Assembly: GCA_020849765.1 (NCBI GenBank)
Contig: JADLAY010000024.1
Coordinates: 62,001 to 126,000, forward strand
DNA: 64,000 bases
Reading direction: 5' to 3'
From: Anaerolineae bacterium
GTDB taxonomy: Bacteria; Chloroflexota; Anaerolineae; Aggregatilineales; Phototrophicaceae
The notes beneath the pieces are model-generated. The model worked only from the letters and a program-made list of their open reading frames with translations. It made no database searches and was not told the DNA's origin. Numbering within the stretch: the first letter of the stretch is position 1; each line of letters opens with the position of its first letter. The position numbers and the translations under genes are program-made. Positions 1 to 8,371 of the stretch are shown here, in pieces.

Positions 1-1866
1 GCCGTCGGCCAGCAGTGTCTGATGTGTGCCGCGCTCGACGATGCGCCCGCGGTCGAAGACGAGGATCTGGTCGGCGGCCAGGATCGTGCTCAGGCGGTGG
101 GCGATGACGACGCTGGTGCGCCCGCGCAGCACCTCTTTGAGCGCCTTCTGGATCAGCGTCTCGGATTGGCTGTCGAGGTGGCTGGTCGCCTCGTCGAGCA
201 CGAGCACACGCGGATCGCGCAGGATGACGCGGGCGAGCGACAGGCGCTGCTTCTCACCGCCGCTCAGCCGGTAGCCGCGCTCGCCGACGAGCGTGTCGTA
301 ACCCTCCGGCAGCGCACGGATGAAGGCGTGCAACTGCGCCATCTCGCAGGCGCGTTCGAGATCGGTCTGCGACGCGTTCAGATTGGCGTAGAGCAGATTA
401 GCGCGGATCGTGTCGTGGAACAGATACGTCTCCTGCGTGACCACGCCGACAGCACCGGCGATGGTCGGCAGCGTCAGGTCGCGCAGGTCGTGGCCGTCGA
501 GCGCCACGCTGCCGCTCGTCGGGTCGTACAGGCGCGGGATCAAGTAGGAGAGCGTCGTCTTGCCCGCGCCGCTGGCGCCGACCAGCGCGACGAGCTGGCC
601 CGGCTCGACCTCGAACGTGATGTCTTCCAGTGCCCATGTGCGCGCCTGCGAGTCGTTCGATGTGACGGCGGTCGGCTCCTGCGGGGCGCCGGGCGGCGGC
701 TTGACGTTCTCCATGCGCCCGACGCGATAGACCGTGGCCAGCCCGGTCGTGCCGCCGTAGCGAAAGGCGACGTCCTGGAAGGCCAGCGCGCCGCGCACCT
801 GCGTGAGCGTTTGCGCGTCGTCACGCTCGCCGACCTCGACCGGCAGATCGAGCGTCTCGAAGACGCGCTCAAAGCTGACCAGCGCCGTGATGAACATGAC
901 GGGCGCGTTCGTGATCGCCTGCATCGGGCCGTAAAGCTGCACCAGATAAGCGGCGAAGGCGACGATCGTTCCCACGGTGAAGGCACGATCGAGCACGAGG
1001 TGGCCGCCGACCCAGTAGACGAGCGCCGTCCCGACCACGCCGAGCAGGCCGAGCATCGCCAGGAAGCCGTAGCTGACGGCGGTGTGCTTGACCTCGCCAT
1101 CGCGCACGGCCAGCGACAGACGGTTCATTTTGTCCGCTTCGTAACCGGTCTGGCCGAACAGCTTGGTCAGCAGAATGCCGCTGACGTTGAGCGATTCGTG
1201 CATCGTTGCGCGCATCTGGGCGATGTTCTCGAACGACTGGCGACGCAGCTCGCGCAGTTGATTGCCGGTGCGCCGGCCAAGGACGATGAACAGCGGCACG
1301 ACAGCGACGCCGAGCAGCGTCAGCCGCCAATCGAGCGCGATCATGACGGCCAGGATGGCGACGGCTTCGATCAGGCTGACGATCAGCGTCGTGATGCTCT
1401 CGTTGACGCCGTTCTGGGCGCGGGCGGTATCCGTGTTGACGCGGCTGACCAGTTCGCCGACCTTGGTCTCGGTGAAGAAGGCGAACGACATGCGCTGGAG
1501 ATGCAGGTAAGCATCCATGCGCAGATTGTGGATGATCGTCTCGCCGATGCGCGAGTTCAGGCGGCGGGCGCGGATGTTGAGCACCGTAGCGACGAGCGGG
1601 ATGATCACGAGCAGCAGCGCGAACAGATCGAGGCGGGCGACGTCGCCATTAGGCAGGATGACGTCGATCAGCTCACGGAAGATCAGCGGCGTGAGCAGGT
1701 TGAGCGCAGCGCTGGCCAGAGTCAGCAGCACAACGACGGTCAAGGCGCCAGCGTGCGGCCGGACGTAGCGCAGGACGCGCCCGACCATCGATCGTTGCAG
1801 GTCGCGCAGCGATTTCTGCTCACTGCGCAGAAAGCCGCCCCAACCGGAGCCGGGTGTGTACTCCAT
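1..1866 (-). CDS. ABC exporter, fused permease and ATPase (MsbA/MDR type), C-terminus cut by window edge
   Basis: I translated this by hand from the complement strand; 622 codons fit without a stop and the frame is open at the left edge. The N-terminal half has the hydrophobic segments of a type I ABC exporter membrane domain (for example LTVVVLLTLASAALNLL near the start). The C-terminal half is a complete nucleotide-binding domain: Walker A GASGAGKTT (Lys near residue 436), signature LSGGEKQR, Walker B VLVLDEAT and the switch His in VIAHRLST. Members act as homodimers or heterodimers that pump lipids, peptides or drugs out of the cytoplasm; the substrate cannot be inferred. The start is ATG at 1866; no strong Shine-Dalgarno sequence is visible. 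Only the last residues are missing. A long open frame on the plus strand over the same bases is an antisense shadow. Confidence 0.93.
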   Translation of the reverse strand, partial: MEYTPGSGWGGFLRSEQKSLRDLQRSMVGRVLRYVRPHAGALTVVVLLTLASAALNLLTPLIFRELIDVILPNGDVARLDLFALLLVIIPLVATVLNIRARRLNSRIGETIIHNLRMDAYLHLQRMSFAFFTETKVGELVSRVNTDTARAQNGVNESITTLIVSLIEAVAILAVMIALDWRLTLLGVAVVPLFIVLGRRTGNQLRELRRQSFENIAQMRATMHESLNVSGILLTKLFGQTGYEADKMNRLSLAVRDGEVKHTAVSYGFLAMLGLLGVVGTALVYWVGGHLVLDRAFTVGTIVAFAAYLVQLYGPMQAITNAPVMFITALVSFERVFETLDLPVEVGERDDAQTLTQVRGALAFQDVAFRYGGTTGLATVYRVGRMENVKPPPGAPQEPTAVTSNDSQARTWALEDITFEVEPGQLVALVGASGAGKTTLSYLIPRLYDPTSGSVALDGHDLRDLTLPTIAGAVGVVTQETYLFHDTIRANLLYANLNASQTDLERACEMAQLHAFIRALPEGYDTLVGERGYRLSGGEKQRLSLARVILRDPRVLVLDEATSHLDSQSETLIQKALKEVLRGRTSVVIAHRLSTILAADQILVFDRGRIVERGTHQTLLADG

Positions 1867-2001
1867 GACTACCCTCCCGTCATGTGCGGGTCACGAGTCT
1901 GTATGCAGGGGCACCGGCGCTTTGTGCACATTTCCCCCAGGAATGCGGTGCGCCGCCAGAGCGCAAACATCATACACTAAGCCTATCGCGAGAGGGGAAA
2001 G

Positions 2002-2892
2002 GTGGATACGGTGGGACAGATTGGCAAGACGGCCTTCATCAGCTACCGCGGGCGCTACGTCCATGAGTCCGAAGTCTTGCAGCAAGCGCTCCTGAACGGA
2101 GGGCTGTATGACAGGGTCGTGCGCTTCCCGCCGAACTCCTTGTGCGAAGAGAACGAGATCCTGCTGCCGTACGAGTACATCGAGTTGATGGGCTTCATCC
2201 TGGACTATCTGAGCCAGTGCGACGGCTTCATCTTCCTGAGCAGCGAGGACTACATCGACAGCTATTGGACGCAGGCGGAGGTCTTGCAGTGGCGCCGCTT
2301 CCGCGATCAGCCCGTCGTGATCCCGTCGGTTGTGATCGACGGCCAGCCGCAGTTGGGTCAGCCGCAGATGTTGGCAGAGATGACCCACAACGAGAAACAC
2401 CTGTGGGCGGGCATCTCCGTCAGCGTCGAGCGGCGCTACAAGGGACATCTGAATCCTCGCCTGGCCTGTGGCAAGTTTGCCAAGAACTGCTTCCTCGTCT
2501 CGTGCCGGGTCTGTGGCGAGCACTTCCTGGTCACGCAGAAGTACGCCTACCAATGCGTCCGTGGCGAGGCATCACTGAGCTGCCCGCACTGCGGCGCGTC
2601 GGGCTACACGTTCACCGAGTTGCAGAAGCAGGGCAACTTCTACCGCAAGCCGATCACGGTCACGCAGTCACACCCGACGGGCAAGCCGCATCCGATCCGC
2701 GTGCTGGAAAGCGACGAGATCCTCGATCTGCTGCTCGAAAACACGCTGCCGGAGACGATCAAGATCGTGCCGGATGACGCCGAGCATCAGATCACGAGCG
2801 ACATGGGCAAGATTGGCCGCTTCATGCTGGGTGGGGCGGCGCTGCTCGGCGCGGCCCTGATTGTGGGGCTGCTGGGCGACGATTCCGAGTGA
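2002..2892 (+). CDS. TIR-like domain protein with zinc ribbon and C-terminal membrane segment
   Basis: This is a 296-aa protein with a GTG start. GAGGGG lies about five bases upstream; an in-frame GTG at 2011 is an alternative. Residues 8-115 resemble a TIR/SEFIR-like fold: AFISYRG as the first strand and box 1, then GFIFLSSEDYIDSYWTQAEV, where Ser79/Ser80 and Glu93 occupy the positions of the S...W...E signature of TIR domains. Two CxxC pairs (C168/C171 and C194/C197) suggest a zinc ribbon. Residues about 270-290 (FMLGGAALLGAALIVGLLG) form one membrane helix before a short acidic tail. TIR domains act as signalling adaptors or NAD-cleaving enzymes. Glu93 would be compatible with catalysis, but this is inference. 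The gene is alone, divergent from the ABC exporter and convergent with the TPR gene. Confidence 0.7.
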   Translation: MDTVGQIGKTAFISYRGRYVHESEVLQQALLNGGLYDRVVRFPPNSLCEENEILLPYEYIELMGFILDYLSQCDGFIFLSSEDYIDSYWTQAEVLQWRRFRDQPVVIPSVVIDGQPQLGQPQMLAEMTHNEKHLWAGISVSVERRYKGHLNPRLACGKFAKNCFLVSCRVCGEHFLVTQKYAYQCVRGEASLSCPHCGASGYTFTELQKQGNFYRKPITVTQSHPTGKPHPIRVLESDEILDLLLENTLPETIKIVPDDAEHQITSDMGKIGRFMLGGAALLGAALIVGLLGDDSE

Positions 2893-2907
2893 CGACGGGC
2901 GAGCGCG

Positions 2908-4197
2908 TTACGCCCTGGCGCTCAACTCCGCGGCGAACTGGTGATAGCGCTTGATCTTGTCGAGATCGGAGGCGTTCGTCGGCGCCAGCTTGAGGGCTTG
3001 ATCGTAGGCCTCGCGCGCGGCAACGTAATGCTTGAGCGCGAAATGCGCGCTGCCGAGGATGTCGAAGATGCGGTAGTCGCTGATCGTCTGCTGATCTTTC
3101 AGTGCGGCGTTCAGCAGCGTATCAACCGCGCCGATCGCTTTGTCGTAGGCTTCGGCCTGATAGTAGCTGCGCGCGATCTGGTAGTGGAGGCCGATCTCCC
3201 ACGGGTGATACGGGTTGTACTGGAGCGCGTGCTCGTAGGCCGCGCCGGCGGCGCCATGCTGGCCGAGATTGAAGTAGGCGCCGCCCAGCATCTCATAGAC
3301 GCGCGACCAGGTGACGTCGATGCCGAGCGGCTTGCGGGCCGTCTGCAAGAACTGCTGCAGGTAGGTGATGACGTCGCGGTCGCGCCCACCGACCTGTGCC
3401 ATCAGCTCGCCCGCCGTCAGCAGCGCGTCGGCCAGCGCCATGCGCGACTCGTCCGATTCCTGGGCGATGGCGATGGCCTGCTCGGCGGCTTCGAGCGCCG
3501 CTGGCACGTCGCCGAGTTCGCGCAGGACGCGGCTGCGCAGCGTTTGCACGCGCGCCAGCCAGACCGGGTCGGCGCTGGTGGGGTAGGTGAAGACCGCTTT
3601 CTCCAAAAAGGCGCGCGCCTTACGTGGATGACGCAGCTCGTAAAAGTGGGCGAAGCCGAGGCGCTCGAAACAGAAGGCGGTCAGTGTGGGCATCGGGCTG
3701 GGCGCCATCAGCGCGGACTCGAAGCAGGCAATCGCTTCATCCGTGCGCCCGTCGGTCAGGCAGACGCGGCCCATCTGGTAGTAGACCCAGCCGAGCTGGT
3801 CATCGTCGGGATGATCGCTCACGATCTGGCGGTAGGTTTCGTAGGCGCGCAGGGCGTGGGCGCGGTCGGCAAAACCGACGCTGGCGAGTTCGAAGCGGGC
3901 GAACCACGCATCCGCCGCGAGCACGTCGATTTGGACTTGCCGTTTGGGGTCCTTGGTCAGGGTACGGGCGACGTTCAGATCGTCGAGCGCGTCTTCTGGC
4001 CGTGCGCCGAGCAAACGCGCCCGCGCGCGCAGCAGATAGGTCTGCACCTGCGTCGCCGGGTCAAGCTCCGCGCGCATCAGCTTGGCGATTTGCACTTCCG
4101 CGCGCTTGAGGTCGCCCGCGCCGAGCAATTCATCGATCAGGACAAGCGCTTCTGCTGCCAAGGTGCGTCTCTCCGCCGTTAGGTCGTCTATCACCAT
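2908..4197 (-). CDS. Tetratricopeptide-repeat protein
   Basis: This 429-aa soluble protein consists almost entirely of helical tandem repeats of TPR type. Clear examples are DDQLGWVYYQMGRVCLTDGR followed by DEAIACFESAL, and GAAYFNLGQHGAAGAAYEHALQYNP. No signal peptide, membrane segment or catalytic domain is visible. TPR arrays bind other proteins or peptides, so a scaffold role is likely, but there is no partner in the context. Its stop is 15 bp from the stop of the convergent TIR-like gene. The start is ATG at 4197 with only a weak ribosome-binding site. The antisense strand carries a long spurious frame. Confidence 0.85.
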   Translation of the reverse strand: MVIDDLTAERRTLAAEALVLIDELLGAGDLKRAEVQIAKLMRAELDPATQVQTYLLRARARLLGARPEDALDDLNVARTLTKDPKRQVQIDVLAADAWFARFELASVGFADRAHALRAYETYRQIVSDHPDDDQLGWVYYQMGRVCLTDGRTDEAIACFESALMAPSPMPTLTAFCFERLGFAHFYELRHPRKARAFLEKAVFTYPTSADPVWLARVQTLRSRVLRELGDVPAALEAAEQAIAIAQESDESRMALADALLTAGELMAQVGGRDRDVITYLQQFLQTARKPLGIDVTWSRVYEMLGGAYFNLGQHGAAGAAYEHALQYNPYHPWEIGLHYQIARSYYQAEAYDKAIGAVDTLLNAALKDQQTISDYRIFDILGSAHFALKHYVAAREAYDQALKLAPTNASDLDKIKRYHQFAAELSARA

Positions 4198-4238
4198 CTT
4201 TGATTATAGACCAACGTCCGGCGGAGAGGCAGTTGAGC

Positions 4239-5555
4239 TCAGGCGTATGCTGGGATCGGATCTGCCTGCTCCAACAGCGCGGCGTAGTAGTTCAGCAGAT
4301 TCTCCGCGCACTGATCCCACGTGAACAGGTCTTTGATGCGCGCTTGCGCGGCCTTGCCCAGGCGTTCGCCCAGCGCCGGGTCAGCGATCAGGCGTTCGAG
4401 AGCATCGGCCAGGGCGTCCGCGTTGTTGCGCTCGACCAGGAGGCCGGTTTCGCCGTCGACCATCAACTCCAGGTTGCCTCCGGCGCGGGTCGCGACCACC
4501 GGGACGCCGCTCGCCTGGCCCTCGATCAGCGCGATGCTGAACGGCTCTTCCCAGACCGACGGGAAGACGAAGGCCGTCGCTTTGCGCAGGTATTCTTCCA
4601 GCCGACTATTGGGAATCTGGCCGTGGAAATGGATGCGATCGCGGATGTGATCCGGCACAAGCTGATCGAGCGCGCCTTTGTAGCGGTCGCGCTTGGTCAC
4701 GGGATGGTAGAAGGTCGACAGCGCCTGCACGTTGGGATCGTCTGACATTGGGATGATGTAGTGATAGCCGACACTTGAAATGCCGCCGACCAGATCGAGC
4801 TCGGCGCGCGGATGCTTCTCGGCAAGGCGTGCGAAGGCGTCGATCAAGACGTGGACCCCTTTTTCCGGCGAGATGCGTCCAACGAACAGCAGCCGCGGAT
4901 ATTCTGGATCGGGTTTGGCGTGATTGAGGTGCATGTCGCGGAAGCGGGCCGCATCGACGCCGTTATAGAGCGTCTCGCACCGATCCGCATATTCCGGGAA
5001 ACGATCCCTCAGCGCCTGCGTAACCGACCGGGAGACGGCCAGGATCAGATCCGCTTCTTGAAGCTGCTCGTGCACGAGCGCGCGGTCATACTGCGCCAGC
5101 CGGTATTGATGATTGTGCAGGACGATCCTGGCATCCGGATTGTAGCGCTTGAGCACCGGCACGTATTGGGCCATCTCGGTGACGTGGATGATGTCCCAGT
5201 GCTCGCGGCTGAGATCGCGCGCGACTTTCTCGATGTAGTTCGGGTAGTAGCGCTGGGTCGCCAGGATCGGGCGCTTGGGCTGCGGGTAGCCCGCGATCGC
5301 TTCCGCATGCATCATGCCGTTGACGACGCGGCGTTCCCACTTGTGCTGCGTGACGTCCACATAACGATACTCGATGTCGCTATCGTAGACCGTGCCCTCA
5401 AAGGTGCCATCCCCTGGGGAATAAACCAGCACATGGTGCTCCCGCGCCAGCCTCTGAGCGATCTGGTTGGTCCAGACCATCAGCGATGCGGTTGTGCGCT
5501 TGGCGGAAAGGGGTGGGATTGTCTCGAATGGGGGGTGTACGAACGCTACGTTCAA
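4239..5555 (-). CDS. GT4-family glycosyltransferase, TTG start
   Basis: A 438-aa protein with a GT-B glycosyltransferase fold. The N-terminal donor-independent half begins LNVAFVHPPFETI. The C-terminal half has LLFVGRISPEKGVHVLIDAF and the EEPFSIALIEG segment, the E-x7-E nucleotide-sugar motif of GT4 retaining enzymes. The start is TTG at 5555, chosen because AAGGAGG sits six bases upstream and homology to the paralogue at 6805-8094 begins exactly there; a longer in-frame extension to 5768 is not convincing. It probably transfers a sugar from a nucleotide donor to a glycolipid, exopolysaccharide or small acceptor in the cytoplasm. The specificity is unknown. It lies downstream of a secreted repeat protein on the same strand. 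Confidence 0.9.
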   Translation of the reverse strand: MNVAFVHPPFETIPPLSAKRTTASLMVWTNQIAQRLAREHHVLVYSPGDGTFEGTVYDSDIEYRYVDVTQHKWERRVVNGMMHAEAIAGYPQPKRPILATQRYYPNYIEKVARDLSREHWDIIHVTEMAQYVPVLKRYNPDARIVLHNHQYRLAQYDRALVHEQLQEADLILAVSRSVTQALRDRFPEYADRCETLYNGVDAARFRDMHLNHAKPDPEYPRLLFVGRISPEKGVHVLIDAFARLAEKHPRAELDLVGGISSVGYHYIIPMSDDPNVQALSTFYHPVTKRDRYKGALDQLVPDHIRDRIHFHGQIPNSRLEEYLRKATAFVFPSVWEEPFSIALIEGQASGVPVVATRAGGNLELMVDGETGLLVERNNADALADALERLIADPALGERLGKAAQARIKDLFTWDQCAENLLNYYAALLEQADPIPAYA

Positions 5556-5747
5556 GCGAGCCTCCTTGTCAAGCGACCTGGACGTCCTGCGGTTCTGCGT
5601 CGACCACCTTGTTCGCCCACGCATCTCATGGCCGCGGATGCGGGATGGCACGGGCAGGCTAGTCGGGTCGTGAATATCATAAATTGAGAATGATCGGTGA
5701 TACATGGGCCATTTGACCCGGTTCCTTAATGGTTGATCAGGCAATGT

Positions 5748-5776
5748 GTCAGGGATCACCAGCGGCAATCCCTGAC
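5748..5776 (-). terminator. Hairpin after the secreted repeat-protein gene
   Basis: Perfect inverted repeat GTCAGGGAT / ATCCCTGAC with an 11-base loop, about 30 bases downstream of the stop of the secreted protein. There is no U-tract, so it may be a Rho-assisted terminator or an mRNA 3'-end stabiliser rather than a strong intrinsic terminator. Confidence 0.45.
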
Positions 5777-5806
5777 GTGCGCCGTCATTTGCGATGCCCA
5801 GCCGGC

Positions 5807-6544
5807 CTACATGCCCACGTCCATCAAAGCCAGATGAACGAACAAGTAGGTCTCGACGTCGGCGCGCAGTTCGGTGCAGGTTGGGTCTTCTCCGGGGACG
5901 TTTCCGGGCGCCAGCCGCGTCAGGATTTCGCCGTCCATCGAGGCTTCGGGTGTCGCCAGTTCGGCACCATCAACTGTGGCCTCTGGTGTGGACATGTCCG
6001 TACCTTCGGTTGTGGCTTCCATCGTCACGATGGCGGGCGTCGGCGCGATTGTGCCCTCGGCGGTGGGTTCGGTCGTCACCAACTCGGTGCTATCGACGGT
6101 CGCTTCGGGCGTCATCATATCCATACCTTCGGCGGTTGCCACCGGCGTGACGAGCGTCGACTCAGGTGTCGTCATGTCGGCGCTCTCGGTCGTGGCTTCG
6201 GGTGTGGTCATGCCCGCACACTCAATCGTGGCCGTGGGGGTTGCCATGTCCATGCTCTCGCTGGCGGCTTCGGGTGTGGTCGCAATGTCGCCCTCGCCCA
6301 TGCCCATCATCGCGTCGTAGTAGGGGCTGTACTGGCCTTTCTCGAAGGTCGCGACGTCGAGCGACGACTGGTAGCCGTAATCACGTTCTGCCAGCAAGAC
6401 GAGCAGGATCAGGGTCGAGTCGCAGGTGGTCGCGGCACCGGCTTCGACGACCTGGGCGGATGTGGCGGGGGCAAACGCAAACGGGATCAGGCATGCGAAG
6501 GCGGCGATCAGGATGAGCGCTGCGCGCTGCGTGGAAGTACGCAT
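5807..6544 (-). CDS. Secreted Thr/Pro/Glu-rich repeat protein
   Basis: This 245-aa protein has a clear signal peptide (MRTSTQRAALILIAAFACLIPFAFAPATSA), followed by a short globular part with one Cys. A long low-complexity stretch (residues about 85-205) is then built from degenerate units of the type TTPEATxxSxDM. A C-terminal segment with one Cys (DPTCTELRADVETYLFVHLALMDVGM) may pair with the first. It is exported, but no enzymatic motif is seen. Similar Thr/Pro linkers occur in surface proteins of Chloroflexota. It sits between two paralogous glycosyltransferases on the same strand, which suggests, but does not prove, that it is a glycosylated surface protein. Confidence 0.75.
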   Translation of the reverse strand: MRTSTQRAALILIAAFACLIPFAFAPATSAQVVEAGAATTCDSTLILLVLLAERDYGYQSSLDVATFEKGQYSPYYDAMMGMGEGDIATTPEAASESMDMATPTATIECAGMTTPEATTESADMTTPESTLVTPVATAEGMDMMTPEATVDSTELVTTEPTAEGTIAPTPAIVTMEATTEGTDMSTPEATVDGAELATPEASMDGEILTRLAPGNVPGEDPTCTELRADVETYLFVHLALMDVGM

Positions 6545-6804
6545 AACCGTGGACTCCTTGGTCTAATCGGGGACTTTGTTGGGTGGCGAAATGCCATGGT
6601 CTAGTTATGCGTGAATCGGCGCTCGCGGGACAGCATGGGGTGGCTGACACGGCGTTAGGTCAATGCGACCGACTTTTCCGGGTCATCAGTGCTAGGGCTG
6701 TTCAAGGTAAACAAAAGGGGCGTCACGCAGTCCGTCAGACGTGACAAAAGAGGGATAGTGGGCGGGGACTCGCGCGGACGCCAATTCGGCGCCCGCGGTA
6801 GGGG

Positions 6805-8094
6805 CTAGCGCACGAGGGCTTGATAGTATTGCAGCAGGGTCTCGGCGCACTTATCCCAGGTGAAGAGCGTCTTGACGCGCTCTTGCGCCGCCCGCCCGAT
6901 GTCCGCCGCCAGATCCGGCTGCTCGATCAGCGCGAACATGGCATCGGCCAGGGCCTGCGCGTTGTTGCGCTCGACCAGCAGGCCGTTGACGCCATCCTCC
7001 AGGATTTCCAAAGGGCCACCGCCGCGCGTGGCGACGACGGGCGCGCCACTCGCCATGCCTTCGATTAGCGCGATGCCGAACGGCTCTTGCCAGACGGACG
7101 GAAAGGCGAAAACGGTCGCGCGGCGCAGGTAGTCGCGCACTTCCTGGTTGGAGATGCTGCCGCGAAAGACGATGCGTTTCTTTAGCTCCGCCGGGATCAT
7201 CGCTTGCAGGTGCGCCAGATAGCGCCCGCGCTTGGTCACCGGGTGATAGAAGCGGGCCAGATCGCGCACGATGGGGTCGTCTTCCATCGGAATCAGGAAG
7301 TGATAGCCGATCGACGTGGTGCCGCCGACGACATTGAGCGTCGCTTCCGGGTAGCGCTCGGCGACGTGGGTGAAGGCCTCGATCAGCACGTGGACGCCTT
7401 TTTCTGGCGAGACGCGCCCGACGAACAGAATCTCCGGCTTATCCGGCGGGGCGGGCGCGCGGTGATCGGCCTGCAGGATGAACTGGTCGATGTCGATGCC
7501 GTTGTGGAGCGTGCGCGCGCGATCCGCGTATTGGGGCAGGCGCGTCAGCAGCGAGTCGGTGACGAAATCCGCGCAGGTGATGATCAAGTCGGTGGCGTCG
7601 AGCGATGCCCGCACAAGCGCCGGGTCGAACTGTGACAGCCACAACGCCTGGATCTCCATCGCGATTTTGGCGCCGGGGATGTAGCGTTTGATCACAGGTG
7701 CATACTGCGGAATGTGCGTGATGTGGATGACGTCCCACGCCTCGTGGCTGAGTTCCTGCGCGATGTGCTGGATGTAGCGCGGGAAGTACCAGTGCGTGGC
7801 GAAGATCGGGCGCTTGGGGCGCGGATAGTTGGCGAGGTATTCCAGGTTGATCATGGCGTTGACGACGGTGCGCTCGCGGCCATGCGTGGCCGGGTCGATG
7901 TAGCGATACTCGACGTCCTGATCGCGGATCACGCCGCTGTGCGCTTCATCGCCCGGAGAGTAGACGACGAGGGTGTGTTCCGGCGCCAGTCGCCGGGCGA
8001 TTTCGTTGGTCCAGACCATGAGCGAGGCGCTCGAACGCTGCTCGGAGATGGTGGGCACGGTCTCGAAGGGTGGATGGATGATGGCAATGCGCAA
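6805..8094 (-). CDS. GT4-family glycosyltransferase, paralogue of the 4239-5555 gene, TTG start
   Basis: A 429-aa GT-B glycosyltransferase closely similar to the gene at 4239-5555 throughout: LRIAIIHPPFETVPTISEQ, SASLMVWTNEIARRLA, LFVGRVSPEKGVHVLIEAF and the E-x7-E motif in QEPFGIALIEG. The start is TTG at 8094, chosen because CAGGAG lies about eight bases upstream and the paralogue also begins with TTG at the same alignment point. The pair probably arose by duplication and may act on successive positions of one glycan or glycolipid. Specificity is not readable. Its upstream region separates it from fabF. Confidence 0.9.
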   Translation of the reverse strand: MRIAIIHPPFETVPTISEQRSSASLMVWTNEIARRLAPEHTLVVYSPGDEAHSGVIRDQDVEYRYIDPATHGRERTVVNAMINLEYLANYPRPKRPIFATHWYFPRYIQHIAQELSHEAWDVIHITHIPQYAPVIKRYIPGAKIAMEIQALWLSQFDPALVRASLDATDLIITCADFVTDSLLTRLPQYADRARTLHNGIDIDQFILQADHRAPAPPDKPEILFVGRVSPEKGVHVLIEAFTHVAERYPEATLNVVGGTTSIGYHFLIPMEDDPIVRDLARFYHPVTKRGRYLAHLQAMIPAELKKRIVFRGSISNQEVRDYLRRATVFAFPSVWQEPFGIALIEGMASGAPVVATRGGGPLEILEDGVNGLLVERNNAQALADAMFALIEQPDLAADIGRAAQERVKTLFTWDKCAETLLQYYQALVR

Positions 8095-8318
8095 GCGTCG
8101 TGCTCCTGCGTAGATGAGGTCACGTGCGAAAGCGAAACGATTGTCTGTTACCGGACGTCGTTCAAGATGAAGGCGCTCGTTGCTCCGCATCACACAGCCG
8201 CTTCGGCCAGATGCCGATCTGTGATGCGCGTTCCATTATAGGACGATTTGATTTGGGTGGGACATTTTGTTTGCGGGCGAATTTTCGGCGCGGGCGCTGA
8301 GATGCCCAGGAATCACAA

Positions 8319-8339
8319 CGGACGCCGTGCTGGCGTCCG
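8319..8339 (-). terminator. GC-rich hairpin downstream of fabF
   Basis: Perfect stem CGGACGCC / GGCGTCCG with a five-base loop, about 30 bases after the fabF stop. The following sequence is not T-rich, so termination strength is uncertain. Confidence 0.4.
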
Positions 8340-8371
8340 CTGCGCTGTGTGCCGCTGTTCGGCGCTGGAGG

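Noticed and set aside
22..1980. 652-codon open frame on the plus strand
   Set aside because: Antisense to the ABC exporter, whose Walker and signature motifs are on the complement; composition (His/Arg/Asp/Gln-rich, no domains) is typical of GC-rich shadow frames.
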